Assembly: GCF_900172215.1 (NCBI RefSeq)
Contig: NZ_FWFP01000008.1
Location: 124,001 to 188,000 of the forward strand
DNA: 64,000 nt
Direction: 5' to 3'
From: Ruegeria meonggei
GTDB lineage: Bacteria; Pseudomonadota; Alphaproteobacteria; Rhodobacterales; Rhodobacteraceae
Shown here: in pieces, positions 36,683-45,748 of the stretch
Layout: each line of letters opens with the position of its first letter
How positions within the stretch are numbered: position 1 is the first letter of the stretch
Notes under the pieces: model-generated
The model's database searches: none
Seen by the model: the letters and a program-made list of their open reading frames with translations, nothing else
Told to the model about the DNA's origin: nothing
Made by a program: the position numbers and the translations under genes

Positions 36683-36690
36683 TTGATCAT
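36683..36690. promoter_or_regulatory. TTGATCA-type half-matching site upstream of aminotransferase
   Basis: ATTTGATCAT, which differs from the two upstream copies by one base in the core (TTGATCAT), is 38 bases before the aminotransferase start. It would place the same regulator at the third control point of the locus. Confidence 0.4.
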
Positions 36691-36727
36691 ATTGTGATTG
36701 GCAAACGCCCATGCAGGAGATTCTCCG

Positions 36728-38125
36728 ATGTCCACCATCACAAATCACATGCCGACAGCCGAATTGCAGGCGCTTGATGCGGCGCATCACATGCACCCGT
36801 TCTCTGCCAATGGACCGCTTGGAAAAGAAGGCGCACGCGTTATCACCCGCGCCAAGGGCGTGTACCTGACAGACAGCGAGGGCGAAGAGATTCTGGACGC
36901 CATGGCAGGCCTGTGGTGCGTCAATATCGGTTACGGCCGCGATGAACTGGCCGACGCTGCTGCCCGTCAGATGCGCGAGCTGCCCTATTACAACACGTTC
37001 TTCAAAACGACCCATGTGCCCGCCATTGCTCTGGCCGCGAAACTGGCCGAGCTGGCACCGGGCGATCTGAACCATGTGTTCTTTGCCGCTGGCGGCTCCG
37101 AGGCCAACGACACCAATATCCGCCTTGTGCGCACCTATTGGGCCGAAAAGGGCCATGCCGACAAGAACATCATCATCAGCCGAAAAAACGCCTATCACGG
37201 GTCCTCGGTGGGGTCTGCCTCACTGGGGGGGATGGTCGGCATGCATGCGCAGGGCGGCATTCCGATCCCGAATATCCATCACATCAACCAGCCGAACTGG
37301 TGGGCCGAGGGGGGGGACATGACCCCCGAAGAATTCGGCCTGGCCCGCGCGCGTGAACTGGAAGAGGCCATTCAAGAGCTGGGCGAAGACCGGGTCGCGG
37401 CCTTCATCGCAGAACCGGTGCAGGGCGCGGGCGGTGTGATTGTCGCGCCCGAAACCTACTGGCCCGAGATTCAGCGAATTTGCGACAAATACGATATTCT
37501 GCTGATTGCGGACGAAGTGATCTGCGGCTTTGGCCGCACCGGCAATTGGTTCGGTTCGCAAACGGTGGGCATCCGCCCGGATATCATGACCATAGCCAAG
37601 GGTCTGAGCTCGGGCTATGCACCCATCGGTGGGTCGATCGTCAATGACGAGATCGCCGAGGTGATCGGCAACACCGAGTTCAACCACGGCTACACCTATT
37701 CCGGCCACCCGGTTGCAGCTGCGGTGGCGCTTGAGAACCTGCGCATTCTCGAAGAGGAAAAAATCGTCGAACACGTCCGCGATGTGGCCGCGCCCTACCT
37801 GAAACAAAAGTGGGAAGCGCTAGCTGACCACCCTCTGGTCGGTGAGGCCAAGATCGTCGGTATGATGGCCTCGATTGCACTGACCCCGGACAAGGCAAGC
37901 CGCGCCAAATTCGCGTCCGAGCCGGGCACAATCGGCTATATCTGCCGTGATCGGTGTTTCGGCAACAACCTGATCATGCGCCATGTGGGCGACCGGTTGA
38001 TCATCTCACCCCCGCTGGTCCTGACGCTTTCGGACATTGATGAGATGTTCGAGCGTATCCTCAAATCTCTGGATGAGGCGCAGGCTGATATCATCGAACA
38101 GGGTTTGATGAAGGCAGCATCCTAG
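36728..38125 (+). CDS. spuC: Class III aminotransferase, SpuC-like (putrescine-pyruvate type)
   Basis: PLP enzyme that transfers the amino group of putrescine (or a related omega-amine) to pyruvate. The 465 residues match SpuC closely in the blocks GVYLTDSEGEEILDAMAGLWCVNIGYG, HVFFAAGGSEANDT, AYHGSSVGSASLGGM and IADEVICGFGRTG, with the PLP lysine in TIAKGLSSGYAP at about residue 291. The ATG at 36728 has AGGAG upstream; an earlier in-frame start at 36698 lacks support. With the adjacent transporter and oxidase it makes a complete uptake-plus-transamination path for putrescine. Related enzymes act on taurine or beta-alanine, so the substrate is inferred. Confidence 0.88.
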   Translation: MSTITNHMPTAELQALDAAHHMHPFSANGPLGKEGARVITRAKGVYLTDSEGEEILDAMAGLWCVNIGYGRDELADAAARQMRELPYYNTFFKTTHVPAIALAAKLAELAPGDLNHVFFAAGGSEANDTNIRLVRTYWAEKGHADKNIIISRKNAYHGSSVGSASLGGMVGMHAQGGIPIPNIHHINQPNWWAEGGDMTPEEFGLARARELEEAIQELGEDRVAAFIAEPVQGAGGVIVAPETYWPEIQRICDKYDILLIADEVICGFGRTGNWFGSQTVGIRPDIMTIAKGLSSGYAPIGGSIVNDEIAEVIGNTEFNHGYTYSGHPVAAAVALENLRILEEEKIVEHVRDVAAPYLKQKWEALADHPLVGEAKIVGMMASIALTPDKASRAKFASEPGTIGYICRDRCFGNNLIMRHVGDRLIISPPLVLTLSDIDEMFERILKSLDEAQADIIEQGLMKAAS

Positions 38126-38151
38126 GGCTGTGTCCGATACCAAGTTTCTCA

Positions 38152-38180
38152 GGGGCGGCTTGAAAAGGCAGCCCCTTTTT
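38152..38180 (+). terminator. Intrinsic terminator of the aminotransferase gene
   Basis: GGGGC (38152-38156) pairs with GCCCC (38171-38175); after one mismatch the stem extends inward by a few more pairs (GCTT with AAGGC, one G-T). TTTTT follows at 38176-38180. It begins 27 bases after the stop. Confidence 0.8.
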
Positions 38181-38264
38181 GCGCGCTAACGCTTCGACCT
38201 GAAACTTATCCGGCAGCGGTCTGCCCACCGCTGCGGCACTCGCTTTACGAAACCGGGATTGCGT

Positions 38265-40166
38265 TCATTCCTTAACCTCCGGCACGCCCAATTCCCGCAA
38301 GTCTTCCACCCATCGGGCCAGATATGCCTCGCTTTTGAACGGCGCTTGTCGAGCTTCTTGAATGGTGAAATCGGGATTGGCCGTCAAAAACGCATCAATG
38401 ACTGTTTGGGCCTCATCGCTGAGCCCAAGGCGCAACAAGACCGGCGCATAAGTGCGCTTCAACCCGTCCGGGATTTCGGCCATCTGTTCGATGGACGCTT
38501 TGGCCTCTTGATAATCCCCGGCGAAGTACTGCGCCCAGCCCAGGTTCCAAAGATACCAGTCCTGATGATGCGGGTTCAGGCGGATCGCCAGTTTCATGCG
38601 CTCAACAGCTTCGGGCGCGTTGCCGCCATAGACCACGGGGTCGATGGAATCCGCCAGCACAGACGCCGAGTTCGGGTTGAGAGAAATCGCTTTGTCATAC
38701 AAAGCCGCCGCGCTCTCCAGGTTGCCGCTTTGGGTCGTTGCGTTGGCCAAAGCCCAATGGCCCTTGAAATTGAACGGCTCCAGTTCAATGGCTTTCCGAG
38801 CCATCTTAAACGCGCGTTCAAGAGATGCCTCGCGCGTCAGGGTGTTTGCCCACCCCCAGCGATACCCATTTATGTGCGCCCAGGCGTTTTCCACATAGGC
38901 ACCTGCATAGTTTGGGTCGAGCTCGATTGCCTTCGCGCTCAGCTCTTCGGCCCGGATATTGCCGTCCTTGGTAAAGGTAAACCATTCCTCCTGCGCGCGC
39001 TTGCGCAACTCATATGCGCCAAGGCTTTCGGTTGGCTGATGTTTCAAACGGTTATATTCAGCCAGGTCGATATTCGTCGACAAAAGCGATGCCACAGTGC
39101 GCGTAATCTCATCCTGGACCGAAAAAATGTCCTGCAGGTCGCGGTCATAGCTGTCGGCCCAGATATTCTGACCGGTTGTCGCGTCGATCAGCTGGGACGT
39201 CACACGCAGGCGATCCCCCGCAATCTGTACGCCGCCTTCAACGATGTAGCGGACGCCCAGTTCCTGTGACACATGCTGGATGTCTGCCGGATTGTCCTTG
39301 TACGAAAACGTCGAATTGCGTGCGACAACAAAAAAGTCAGAGAACCGGGACAACGCCGTCAAGATGTTTTCGCTCAGCCCGTCGCTGAGGTAATCCTGGC
39401 TGGGATCGTTGTTGAGATTGTCAAACGCCATGACCGCGATAGAGGGTTTGCCCGAGATCGGCGCAGCCAGTTCCCCAGAGGCACTAGATTGCGTCGAAGA
39501 CCACGGTTGCCACCAAGCGGCGATACTCAAGATCAGGGCAAAAATAATGCTGGCCCCGATGACCAGCCGACCTTTGCCAGGCTTTTCCGCAATGGGCGCA
39601 ATGGAGGACACGATGGCTGTGGCTTTGTCATCCATGATCAGGCTGAACACGTGCACAGGCTCGGTGATGTTTTTCACCCTATGCATCCCTGTGTCTTTGA
39701 AGGTCAGATCAAGCTTGGCCTTCACCTGCTCAAAAACACTGGCTGACATGAAGATGCCATCGGGCTCGGCCAGGCTTTCGATCCGTGCCGCGACATTGAC
39801 GCCATCACCGTGAATATCGCCTTGATCCACGACGATGTCGCCGACATTGAGGCCGATTCGGTATCGCACCCGGTCATCTTGCGGCACGTCCATGTTGTCA
39901 GCCACAACATAGTGCTGCATCGTCACGGCACAGCGCACGGCCTCGACCGCGCTGGCGAACTCGATCAGCAAGCCGTCGCCCATCAGTTTCACGATGCGTC
40001 CATTTCGAGCGGTCAGAACGGGTTCGAAGAACCGTTCTCGATGGGCTTTGACCGTCGCCAGAACGCCTGTCTCGTCGTTGCGAATCAGGCGGCTGTAGCC
40101 GACGACATCGGCAGCAAGTATCGCAGCGAGACGTCTTTCCAATCGCTTACCTCCCAGAACAGCCAT
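38265..40166 (-). CDS. Class III cyclase with TolB/FlgO-like and TPR domains
   Basis: A 633-residue protein with an N-terminal cyclase domain (about residues 10-180: AAILAADVVGYSRLI, VKLMGDGLLIEF, IHGDGVNVAARIE), one membrane segment at about 205-225 (VIGASIIFALILSIAAWW), a TolB/FlgO-like region (PSIAVMAFDNLNNDP ... YIVEGGVQIAGDRLRVTSQLIDATTGQNIWADSYDR) and at least four TPR units at about 415-600. This architecture is widespread in rhizobia and roseobacters and usually annotated adenylate cyclase. I use the ATG at 40166; a GTG precedes it by one codon and no ribosome site is obvious. The periplasmic TPR part may sense a ligand. Confidence 0.85.
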   Translation of the reverse strand: MAVLGGKRLERRLAAILAADVVGYSRLIRNDETGVLATVKAHRERFFEPVLTARNGRIVKLMGDGLLIEFASAVEAVRCAVTMQHYVVADNMDVPQDDRVRYRIGLNVGDIVVDQGDIHGDGVNVAARIESLAEPDGIFMSASVFEQVKAKLDLTFKDTGMHRVKNITEPVHVFSLIMDDKATAIVSSIAPIAEKPGKGRLVIGASIIFALILSIAAWWQPWSSTQSSASGELAAPISGKPSIAVMAFDNLNNDPSQDYLSDGLSENILTALSRFSDFFVVARNSTFSYKDNPADIQHVSQELGVRYIVEGGVQIAGDRLRVTSQLIDATTGQNIWADSYDRDLQDIFSVQDEITRTVASLLSTNIDLAEYNRLKHQPTESLGAYELRKRAQEEWFTFTKDGNIRAEELSAKAIELDPNYAGAYVENAWAHINGYRWGWANTLTREASLERAFKMARKAIELEPFNFKGHWALANATTQSGNLESAAALYDKAISLNPNSASVLADSIDPVVYGGNAPEAVERMKLAIRLNPHHQDWYLWNLGWAQYFAGDYQEAKASIEQMAEIPDGLKRTYAPVLLRLGLSDEAQTVIDAFLTANPDFTIQEARQAPFKSEAYLARWVEDLRELGVPEVKE

Positions 40167-40202
40167 CACGCTAAACAGAAAGTCGCAGCGAAACCAGACG
40201 CC

Positions 40203-41501
40203 TTACCGCAACCGCTCCAACAGATTCAGACTGGCATAGCCGTCAGGCAGCAAACCCTGCGCCAACTGATACGCCCGCACGGCGTTGATCGTGTTTGGAC
40301 CAATGCGCCCATCAATGCTCTGCGTGTCGAACCCGATTTGGGTCAGGCGGGTTTGCAGTTCCTTGCGTTCCGTAAAGCTCAGCACCCTGTCGCCGCGCGG
40401 CCAGTCGGCCTGAAACGGGGTATGTCCGGCCAGACGGTCAGACAGGTGGCCGATACCAATTACATAGGCATCAGCGCCATTATATGCCTCAATCACCTTG
40501 AAATTATCAAAGATCATCAGTGCCACGCCCTGACCACCTGCAGGCAACAGGATCGCGGCCTGCCCGTGGTCGGGCACAGACCGGCCATCCGGTGTCACCA
40601 CACCGCGCGCGGCCCATTCTGATGGGGTCAGCGTGTAGTCCCGTTTGGCCGTGGCATAGTCGAACCCCTCGGGCAGGCGCACTTCGACACCCCATGGCTG
40701 CCCTTTGGTCCAGCCGTGTCGCGCCAGATAGGCGGCAGCCGATGCCAACGCGTCGGTCGGGTTCTCCGACCAGATGTCGCGTCGCCCGTCGCCGTCGAAA
40801 TCAACCGCGTGGTCCAGATATGAGGTCGGCATGAACTGCGTGTGCCCCATTGCGCCGGCCCAGCTGCCAACCATGTTGGTGGGACTAACATCCCCGGCCT
40901 GAACGATCTGCAACGCAGCCACCAGCTGTGTCTCAAAAAACTGTGCCCGGCGCGCATCAAAAGCCAACGTGGCCAGTGACTGTATGGTCTGATCGCTGCC
41001 CCGAAAAGTTCCGAACGAGGTCTCAAGACCCCAGATCGCAGCCACCACCTCTTTTTCAACGCCATACTGCGCTTCAATCCGGGTCAGAGTCGTCTGATAC
41101 TGTTCCAACCCGGCGCGACCATTGGCAATCCTTGCATCCGAAACAGCGGTGTCCAGATACTCCCAGATCGGTTTTGAGAATTCAGCCTGGTTGCGATCCC
41201 GCGCGATGATCTTCTTGTCATAGGTCAGTCCCGCCAGCGACCGGTCCAGAGTGGACGTAGAAATGCCCTGCGCCCGGACCCTTTCACGAAACGCCCCCAA
41301 CCACGCCTGAAACCGCGCGTTTCCTTCGGTAGACACCCGGTACTCCTTAAATTGCGGCCGCACCACCGGCCGGATAGACACCGCAACACCGGCCGAGGCC
41401 AGTTGAATGGACCCCAGCCCATCCGGGGTTTCAAGGGATTCCGCCTGTACAACGGATGCCCATAGTGCTGCGGTCATAACGCCGCTTATGCATCTATGCA
41501 T
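40203..41501 (-). CDS. Lytic murein transglycosylase (MltB-type) with peptidoglycan-binding domain
   Basis: Cleaves peptidoglycan glycan strands with anhydro-muramyl product. The 432-residue protein has a signal peptide (CISGVMTAALWASVVQA), a family GH103/SLT_2 domain with the catalytic glutamate in WGLETSFG and the block AGAMGHTQFMPTSYL, and a C-terminal PG_binding_1 domain (LQTRLTQIGFDTQSIDGRIGPNTINAVRAYQLAQGLLPDG). It is exported to the periplasm, and the length suits MltB/SLT_2 proteins with that extra domain. It sits 33 bases upstream of the cyclase gene on the same strand. Confidence 0.93.
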   Translation of the reverse strand: MHRCISGVMTAALWASVVQAESLETPDGLGSIQLASAGVAVSIRPVVRPQFKEYRVSTEGNARFQAWLGAFRERVRAQGISTSTLDRSLAGLTYDKKIIARDRNQAEFSKPIWEYLDTAVSDARIANGRAGLEQYQTTLTRIEAQYGVEKEVVAAIWGLETSFGTFRGSDQTIQSLATLAFDARRAQFFETQLVAALQIVQAGDVSPTNMVGSWAGAMGHTQFMPTSYLDHAVDFDGDGRRDIWSENPTDALASAAAYLARHGWTKGQPWGVEVRLPEGFDYATAKRDYTLTPSEWAARGVVTPDGRSVPDHGQAAILLPAGGQGVALMIFDNFKVIEAYNGADAYVIGIGHLSDRLAGHTPFQADWPRGDRVLSFTERKELQTRLTQIGFDTQSIDGRIGPNTINAVRAYQLAQGLLPDGYASLNLLERLR

Positions 41502-41564
41502 TCCGAATTTTCCTGATCACTGCTCAATCACAGGATAGCGCAAGACACCGATTTCTCAAAGCAC

Positions 41565-42278
41565 TCAAGACGCGGATTCACCTTCTGCGGCCTCACGATC
41601 CGCTCGGATACGGGCCAGCGCCTTACGCAACATCGGGATGCGATTGGGTCTAAAGCTTTCATCTGTCACAGACATTTCGCCCATGCGATCCAGCCGAAAG
41701 ACGCGGAAATCCTGCCTTAAATGGCACCAACTCAGCAACACGCTGGCACGGTCCATGTAAACGATGCTCAGCGGGCTGACCCTTCGCCGGGTGTTGTCAC
41801 CTTTCGCATCGGTATACGCAAATTCAATGGCCCGCTCATCCCAGGTGGCCTGACGCAGATCAGCCACATTGATGGTCGGCTGGGGTGGGCGGTTAAGACG
41901 CGTAGCGGCCAGGACCGCGTGGCTCAGGCGATGCGACTGGCGTTGTGGCAGGCGGCCCTGCAGTTTGTGCAATACGGCGCTGGCCGCTTCGACGAGGCCG
42001 GGATCCCCGATGGATTGAACTTCGCGCAATCCCAGAACAAGGGCTTCCAGCTCATCGTCGGTAAACCCGAGCGGCGGCAGGGTTGCGTCTTCGATCAGGG
42101 TGAACCCAAAACCCGCCTCGCCATCTATCACGGCGCCCAGGCCACGCAGCGCATCTATATCGCGGTGAACAGTGCGGGGTGAAACGCCCAGATCCTGCGC
42201 CAATTGGACCGAGGTTTTCGGCGACGAGCCCGAGCGCAGGGCTTGCATCAGTTGGAACAGGCGGGCGGTGCGGGACAT
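41565..42278 (-). CDS. YafY-type HTH/WYL-domain transcriptional regulator
   Basis: DNA-binding regulator with an N-terminal HTH_11 domain (RTARLFQLMQALRSGS ... TSVQLAQDLGVSPRTVHRDIDALRGLGAVID) and a WYL-type ligand domain (AIEFAYTDAKGDNTRRRVSPLSIVYMDRASVLLSWCHLRQDFRVFRLDRM). The WYL triplet itself is changed to LSW in the equivalent strand. The ATG at 42278 gives MSRTARLFQ; the frame extends 39 bases upstream but crosses the palindrome. It is divergent from the glutathione S-transferase gene, with a perfect inverted repeat between, so it probably controls that gene and itself. Confidence 0.9.
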   Translation of the reverse strand: MSRTARLFQLMQALRSGSSPKTSVQLAQDLGVSPRTVHRDIDALRGLGAVIDGEAGFGFTLIEDATLPPLGFTDDELEALVLGLREVQSIGDPGLVEAASAVLHKLQGRLPQRQSHRLSHAVLAATRLNRPPQPTINVADLRQATWDERAIEFAYTDAKGDNTRRRVSPLSIVYMDRASVLLSWCHLRQDFRVFRLDRMGEMSVTDESFRPNRIPMLRKALARIRADREAAEGESAS

Positions 42279-42297
42279 ATCGCAGACTACCCTAACC

Positions 42298-42320
42298 CTA
42301 ATGACAGAAACTGTCATTAG
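42298..42320. promoter_or_regulatory. 23-base perfect palindrome between WYL regulator and GST genes
   Basis: CTAATGACAG (42298-42307), three-base AAA centre, CTGTCATTAG (42311-42320). Ten-base arms without a mismatch in the 82-base divergent gap strongly suggest the operator of the WYL-family regulator. It lies 20 bases from the regulator start and 40 bases from the GST start. Confidence 0.8.
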
Positions 42321-42360
42321 TTACGGATACCCATCACTCATCCCAAAACCGGAGCCCCTG

Positions 42361-43059
42361 ATGTTGACCCTTCTGACCTACCCTTCTGCATTTGGCCTGT
42401 TCAGTGCCAGCCCCTTCTGCGTGAAAACCGCGTACATGCTGCAAAAATCCGGGCAAAACTGGCAGCGTTCAGACATGCTTGACCCCCGCAAGATGCCGCA
42501 CCAGAAATTGCCGGTTCTGCGCACCCCCGAGCGTCTGTTGCCCGACAGTGACCTGATCCGAGACTGGCTTGAGGCGCAGGGTGCTGATTTCGACACAGGC
42601 CTGAGCGATGTACAAAAGGCCCAGTCGCGGGCTTTGATCCGCATGGCTGAAGAGCATCTGTATTTCCAGATCGTTCTGGATCGTTGGGGCAACGATGAAG
42701 TCTGGCCGATACTGTACGATACGTTTTTTACCGGGATCCCAGCGTTGATCCGCAGACCCGTTTCAAACTCGGTGCGCAAATCTGTTCTCAAGGGTATTGT
42801 CACGCAGGGTATTGGACGGTTCTCATTGGCTGAGCGTTTGGACAGGGTCGAACGCGATCTCGAAGCGATCTCGGCCTATCTCTGGCAATCGAGCTTCTTG
42901 TTGGGCGACCACCCCACCGCTGCAGATATGAGTGTCGGTCCAATTCTGGCCGCCATGCGCGCAACACCCGCAGATACCCCCCTGACCCGCCGGATCAAAC
43001 AGGATAACCTGTTGAACAGTTACATAGACCGAGTGGAACAGGCGATCCCGTTGTCATGA
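42361..43059 (+). CDS. Glutathione S-transferase family protein
   Basis: Predicted glutathione transferase, 232 residues. The N-terminal thioredoxin-like domain has the SPFCVKTAYMLQKSG segment, where SPFC holds the catalytic serine or cysteine of many bacterial GSTs, and the glutathione-binding LPVLRTPERLLPDSDLIRDWLE (cis-Pro plus D-S-x-I). The C-terminal helical domain includes the FLLGDHPTAADMSV N-capping motif. The ATG at 42361 is 40 bases beyond the palindrome. A DUF1801 gene overlaps its end by four bases, so both are likely under the WYL regulator. Natural substrate is unknown. Confidence 0.88.
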   Translation: MLTLLTYPSAFGLFSASPFCVKTAYMLQKSGQNWQRSDMLDPRKMPHQKLPVLRTPERLLPDSDLIRDWLEAQGADFDTGLSDVQKAQSRALIRMAEEHLYFQIVLDRWGNDEVWPILYDTFFTGIPALIRRPVSNSVRKSVLKGIVTQGIGRFSLAERLDRVERDLEAISAYLWQSSFLLGDHPTAADMSVGPILAAMRATPADTPLTRRIKQDNLLNSYIDRVEQAIPLS

Positions 43060-43442
43060 CCCCCTTTGACGACCCCGCAGTCGAGGCCGCGTTCAACGCC
43101 TTCCCCCAGAGCACCCGCACGGGTGTTCTGGCATTGCGCGATCTGGTGCTTGAAACCGCCGGATCGCTACCGAAGGCGCGACCTTTGCAAGAGGCGCTGC
43201 GCTGGGGGCAACCTGCCTATCTGGCACCCAAAGGATCAACGATCCGATTGGGCGGGCACAAGGCTGCATCCTTTGCCCTGTTCGTCCATTGCCAAAGCCG
43301 GTTGATGGGTGATTTTACCTCGGCCTTTCCGGGTGAGGATCGGATCGACGGCAACCGGGCCATCTTGTTCGATGACCCGGGTCAGATCGACAACACCCGT
43401 CACGGCTGGTTGATTGCGCGGGCGCTGACCTATCACTTCTGA
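43056..43442 (+). CDS. DUF1801 (YdhG-like) protein
   Basis: A 128-residue protein of the DUF1801 fold, found in bacteria as a small helical/beta protein; the role is unknown. Matches: ALRDLVLETAGSLPKARPLQEALRWGQPAYLAPKGSTIRLG, then FALFVHCQSRLMGDF and the C-terminal ARALTYHF. It starts within the GST stop codon (ATGA) and should be cotranscribed. Its 3' end overlaps the 3' end of the convergent rnr gene by ten bases. The pairing with GST and a WYL regulator suggests stress-related or detoxification use (inference). Confidence 0.8.
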   Translation: MTPFDDPAVEAAFNAFPQSTRTGVLALRDLVLETAGSLPKARPLQEALRWGQPAYLAPKGSTIRLGGHKAASFALFVHCQSRLMGDFTSAFPGEDRIDGNRAILFDDPGQIDNTRHGWLIARALTYHF

Positions 43443-45691
43443 CGGCGCTTGCGTTCCACTTTACGTTTGATCTTGTCTTTCTTGCGCTTGGTGCTGACCG
43501 CCTTGCGCCGGGTTGGTCGGCCCTTTGATCCGCGTCCGCGCGGCAGGGCCTGATCATCGATTGACAATAGTTCCAACTCTAACCCGCCGGTCACTGGGGT
43601 GGCGGCGGTCAGACGCACCGTGACCCGTTGACCAATCGCAATGGTCAGACCGGTATCTGACCCCATCAGCGTGCCGGCCTCGCTGTCGAAATGAAAGAAC
43701 TCGCGACCCAATGATCGCACTGGCACCAGCCCGTCCGCTCCGGTTTCGTCCATCTTCACAAATGCCCCGAACCGGGCAATGCCGCTGATCCGGCCTGAGA
43801 ATTCATTGCCCACCCGCTCGCTCAGATAGGCGGCCAAGTAGCGGTCGGTCGTATCACGCTCGGCCATCATCGAACGGCGCTCGGTGTCCGAGATATGGGT
43901 GGCGGTTTCGTCCAGCCGGTCGATTTCATCCTCTGTCAGACCATCGGTGCCCCAGCCATGGGCCGAGATCAGCGCTCGGTGCACGATCAGGTCGGCATAA
44001 CGGCGGATAGGCGAAGTGAAATGCGCATAGTTCCGTAGCGCCAGCCCGAAATGGCCGAAGTTTTCCGCGTTGTAATAAGCCTGCGCCATTGACCGCAATG
44101 TGCTGAGGTTGATCAGCTCTGCATCCTCGGTCCCGGCGGCGGCGTTCAGCAGCGCGTTCAGATGGCGGGTCTGCAACACCTGCCCTTTGGCAAGGTTCAG
44201 CCCGGCCGCCTGCGCCGTTTCCCGCAGGCTTGCCAGTTTCTCCTGCGCAGGTTCCTCGTGGACACGGAACAGCAAAGGTCTGCGTTTCGCGATCAGCGTT
44301 TCAGCGGCGGCCACGTTGGCGAGGATCATAAACTCTTCGATAAGTTTATGTGCATCCAGGCGATCCCGAAAAGCCACGCTTTCGACCTCACCCGCATCGC
44401 TGAGGATGATCTTGCGCTCGGGCAGGTCCAACTCCAGCGGTTGCCGCTCTGACCGCGCCTTTTTCAACGCGGCATAGGCGGCATAAAGCGGGTTCAGCAC
44501 CGGGTCCAGCAAAGGTCCGGTCCGGTCGTTGGGATTGCCGTCAATCGCATCCTGCACCTCGGCATAGTGCAGCGACGCGGCCGAGCGCATCAGCCCCCGC
44601 ACGAACCGGTGACCGATCTTGTTTCCGTCGGCGTCGATCTGCATTCGCACGGCGATACAAGCACGTGGGACGCCCTCGTGCAGTGAACACAGGTCCCCCG
44701 ACAACCGGTCGGGCAGCATCGGCACCACGCGGTCGGGGAAATAGCTGGAATTGCCGCGCTTGCGGGCCTCACGGTCCAACGCGGTGCCGGGCTGCACATA
44801 GGCAGCGACATCCGCGATAGCGACCCAGATCACATGCCCACCCGGGTTTTTGGCGTCATCATCGGCATGGGCGTAACAAGCATCATCATGATCCCGCGCG
44901 TCCGAAGGGTCGATGGTCAGCAGCGGCATGTCCCGCAGATCTTCGCGCCCTTTCAGGCCAACGGGCTTGGCCTTGTCGGCCTCATCTATCACTTTGTCCG
45001 GGAAATCATCCGGAATCCCGTGCTGATGGATCGAGATCAGCGACACCGCCTTGGGCGCCGACGGATCGCCCAGCCGTTCGACAATGCGCGCGCGGGGCAA
45101 GCCCATGCGGTTCTTCGGCCCGGCCTGCTCGGCCTCGACCAATTCGCCATCCTGTGCCCCGTGCACCGCCCCGTCATGGACCAGCCATTCGGTTGATCCG
45201 GCCTTGTCGATAGGAACGATCCGACCGCCCTCGGCCCCTTTGCGGAAGATTCCCACGATACGGCGCGGGTTGGACCCGATACGGCGGATCAGGCGGGCCT
45301 CGTAATTGTGGTCTTCCTCCTGCACCACGGTCAGCCGGGCCAGGATACGGTCGCCTTCGCCCAACGCCGGATCGCTGGCGCGGGTGATCATCAACACGAC
45401 GGGCTCGACCCCCTCGCCATGCCATTCCAGCGGGCGCGCAAACAAATCGCCATCCGCGTTGGGGGCCTTGATCTGTAACACGCTGACAGGCGGCAACCGG
45501 TCGGGATCGCGGTAGCTGCGCTTGCGTTTTTCCAAATGACCTTCGGCCTCAAGCTCTTTGAGAATACGCTTCAGGTCGATACGGTCAGCGCCTTTGATCC
45601 CAAAGGCTTTGGCGATATCGCGTTTCGAGGTCAGGGTGGGGTTCGCCGAGATCCAGTCCAGGATCTCTTGCTTGGTGGGGATGCGAGTCAT
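43433..45691 (-). CDS. rnr: Ribonuclease R
   Basis: Processive 3'-5' exoribonuclease that degrades structured RNA. The 752-residue protein has an N-terminal helix-turn-helix-like part (TKQEILDWISANPTLTSKRDIAKAFG), cold-shock domains, the RNB catalytic domain with the aspartate cluster DPSDARDHDDA, then NFGHFGLALRNYAHFTSPIRRYADLIVHR, an S1 domain (GNEFSGRISGIARFGAFVKMDETGADGLVPV) and a very basic tail (KAVSTKRKKDKIKRKVERKRRQK, split here as KKDKIKRK and neighbours). All expected domains are present. It converges on the DUF1801 gene. Confidence 0.96.
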   Translation of the reverse strand: MTRIPTKQEILDWISANPTLTSKRDIAKAFGIKGADRIDLKRILKELEAEGHLEKRKRSYRDPDRLPPVSVLQIKAPNADGDLFARPLEWHGEGVEPVVLMITRASDPALGEGDRILARLTVVQEEDHNYEARLIRRIGSNPRRIVGIFRKGAEGGRIVPIDKAGSTEWLVHDGAVHGAQDGELVEAEQAGPKNRMGLPRARIVERLGDPSAPKAVSLISIHQHGIPDDFPDKVIDEADKAKPVGLKGREDLRDMPLLTIDPSDARDHDDACYAHADDDAKNPGGHVIWVAIADVAAYVQPGTALDREARKRGNSSYFPDRVVPMLPDRLSGDLCSLHEGVPRACIAVRMQIDADGNKIGHRFVRGLMRSAASLHYAEVQDAIDGNPNDRTGPLLDPVLNPLYAAYAALKKARSERQPLELDLPERKIILSDAGEVESVAFRDRLDAHKLIEEFMILANVAAAETLIAKRRPLLFRVHEEPAQEKLASLRETAQAAGLNLAKGQVLQTRHLNALLNAAAGTEDAELINLSTLRSMAQAYYNAENFGHFGLALRNYAHFTSPIRRYADLIVHRALISAHGWGTDGLTEDEIDRLDETATHISDTERRSMMAERDTTDRYLAAYLSERVGNEFSGRISGIARFGAFVKMDETGADGLVPVRSLGREFFHFDSEAGTLMGSDTGLTIAIGQRVTVRLTAATPVTGGLELELLSIDDQALPRGRGSKGRPTRRKAVSTKRKKDKIKRKVERKRRQK

Positions 45692-45748
45692 GCCCTTGGC
45701 CTAGCACGGGTGTGCGACGGCGTCATGACCAAAAAGCGCCCCCTCGAG

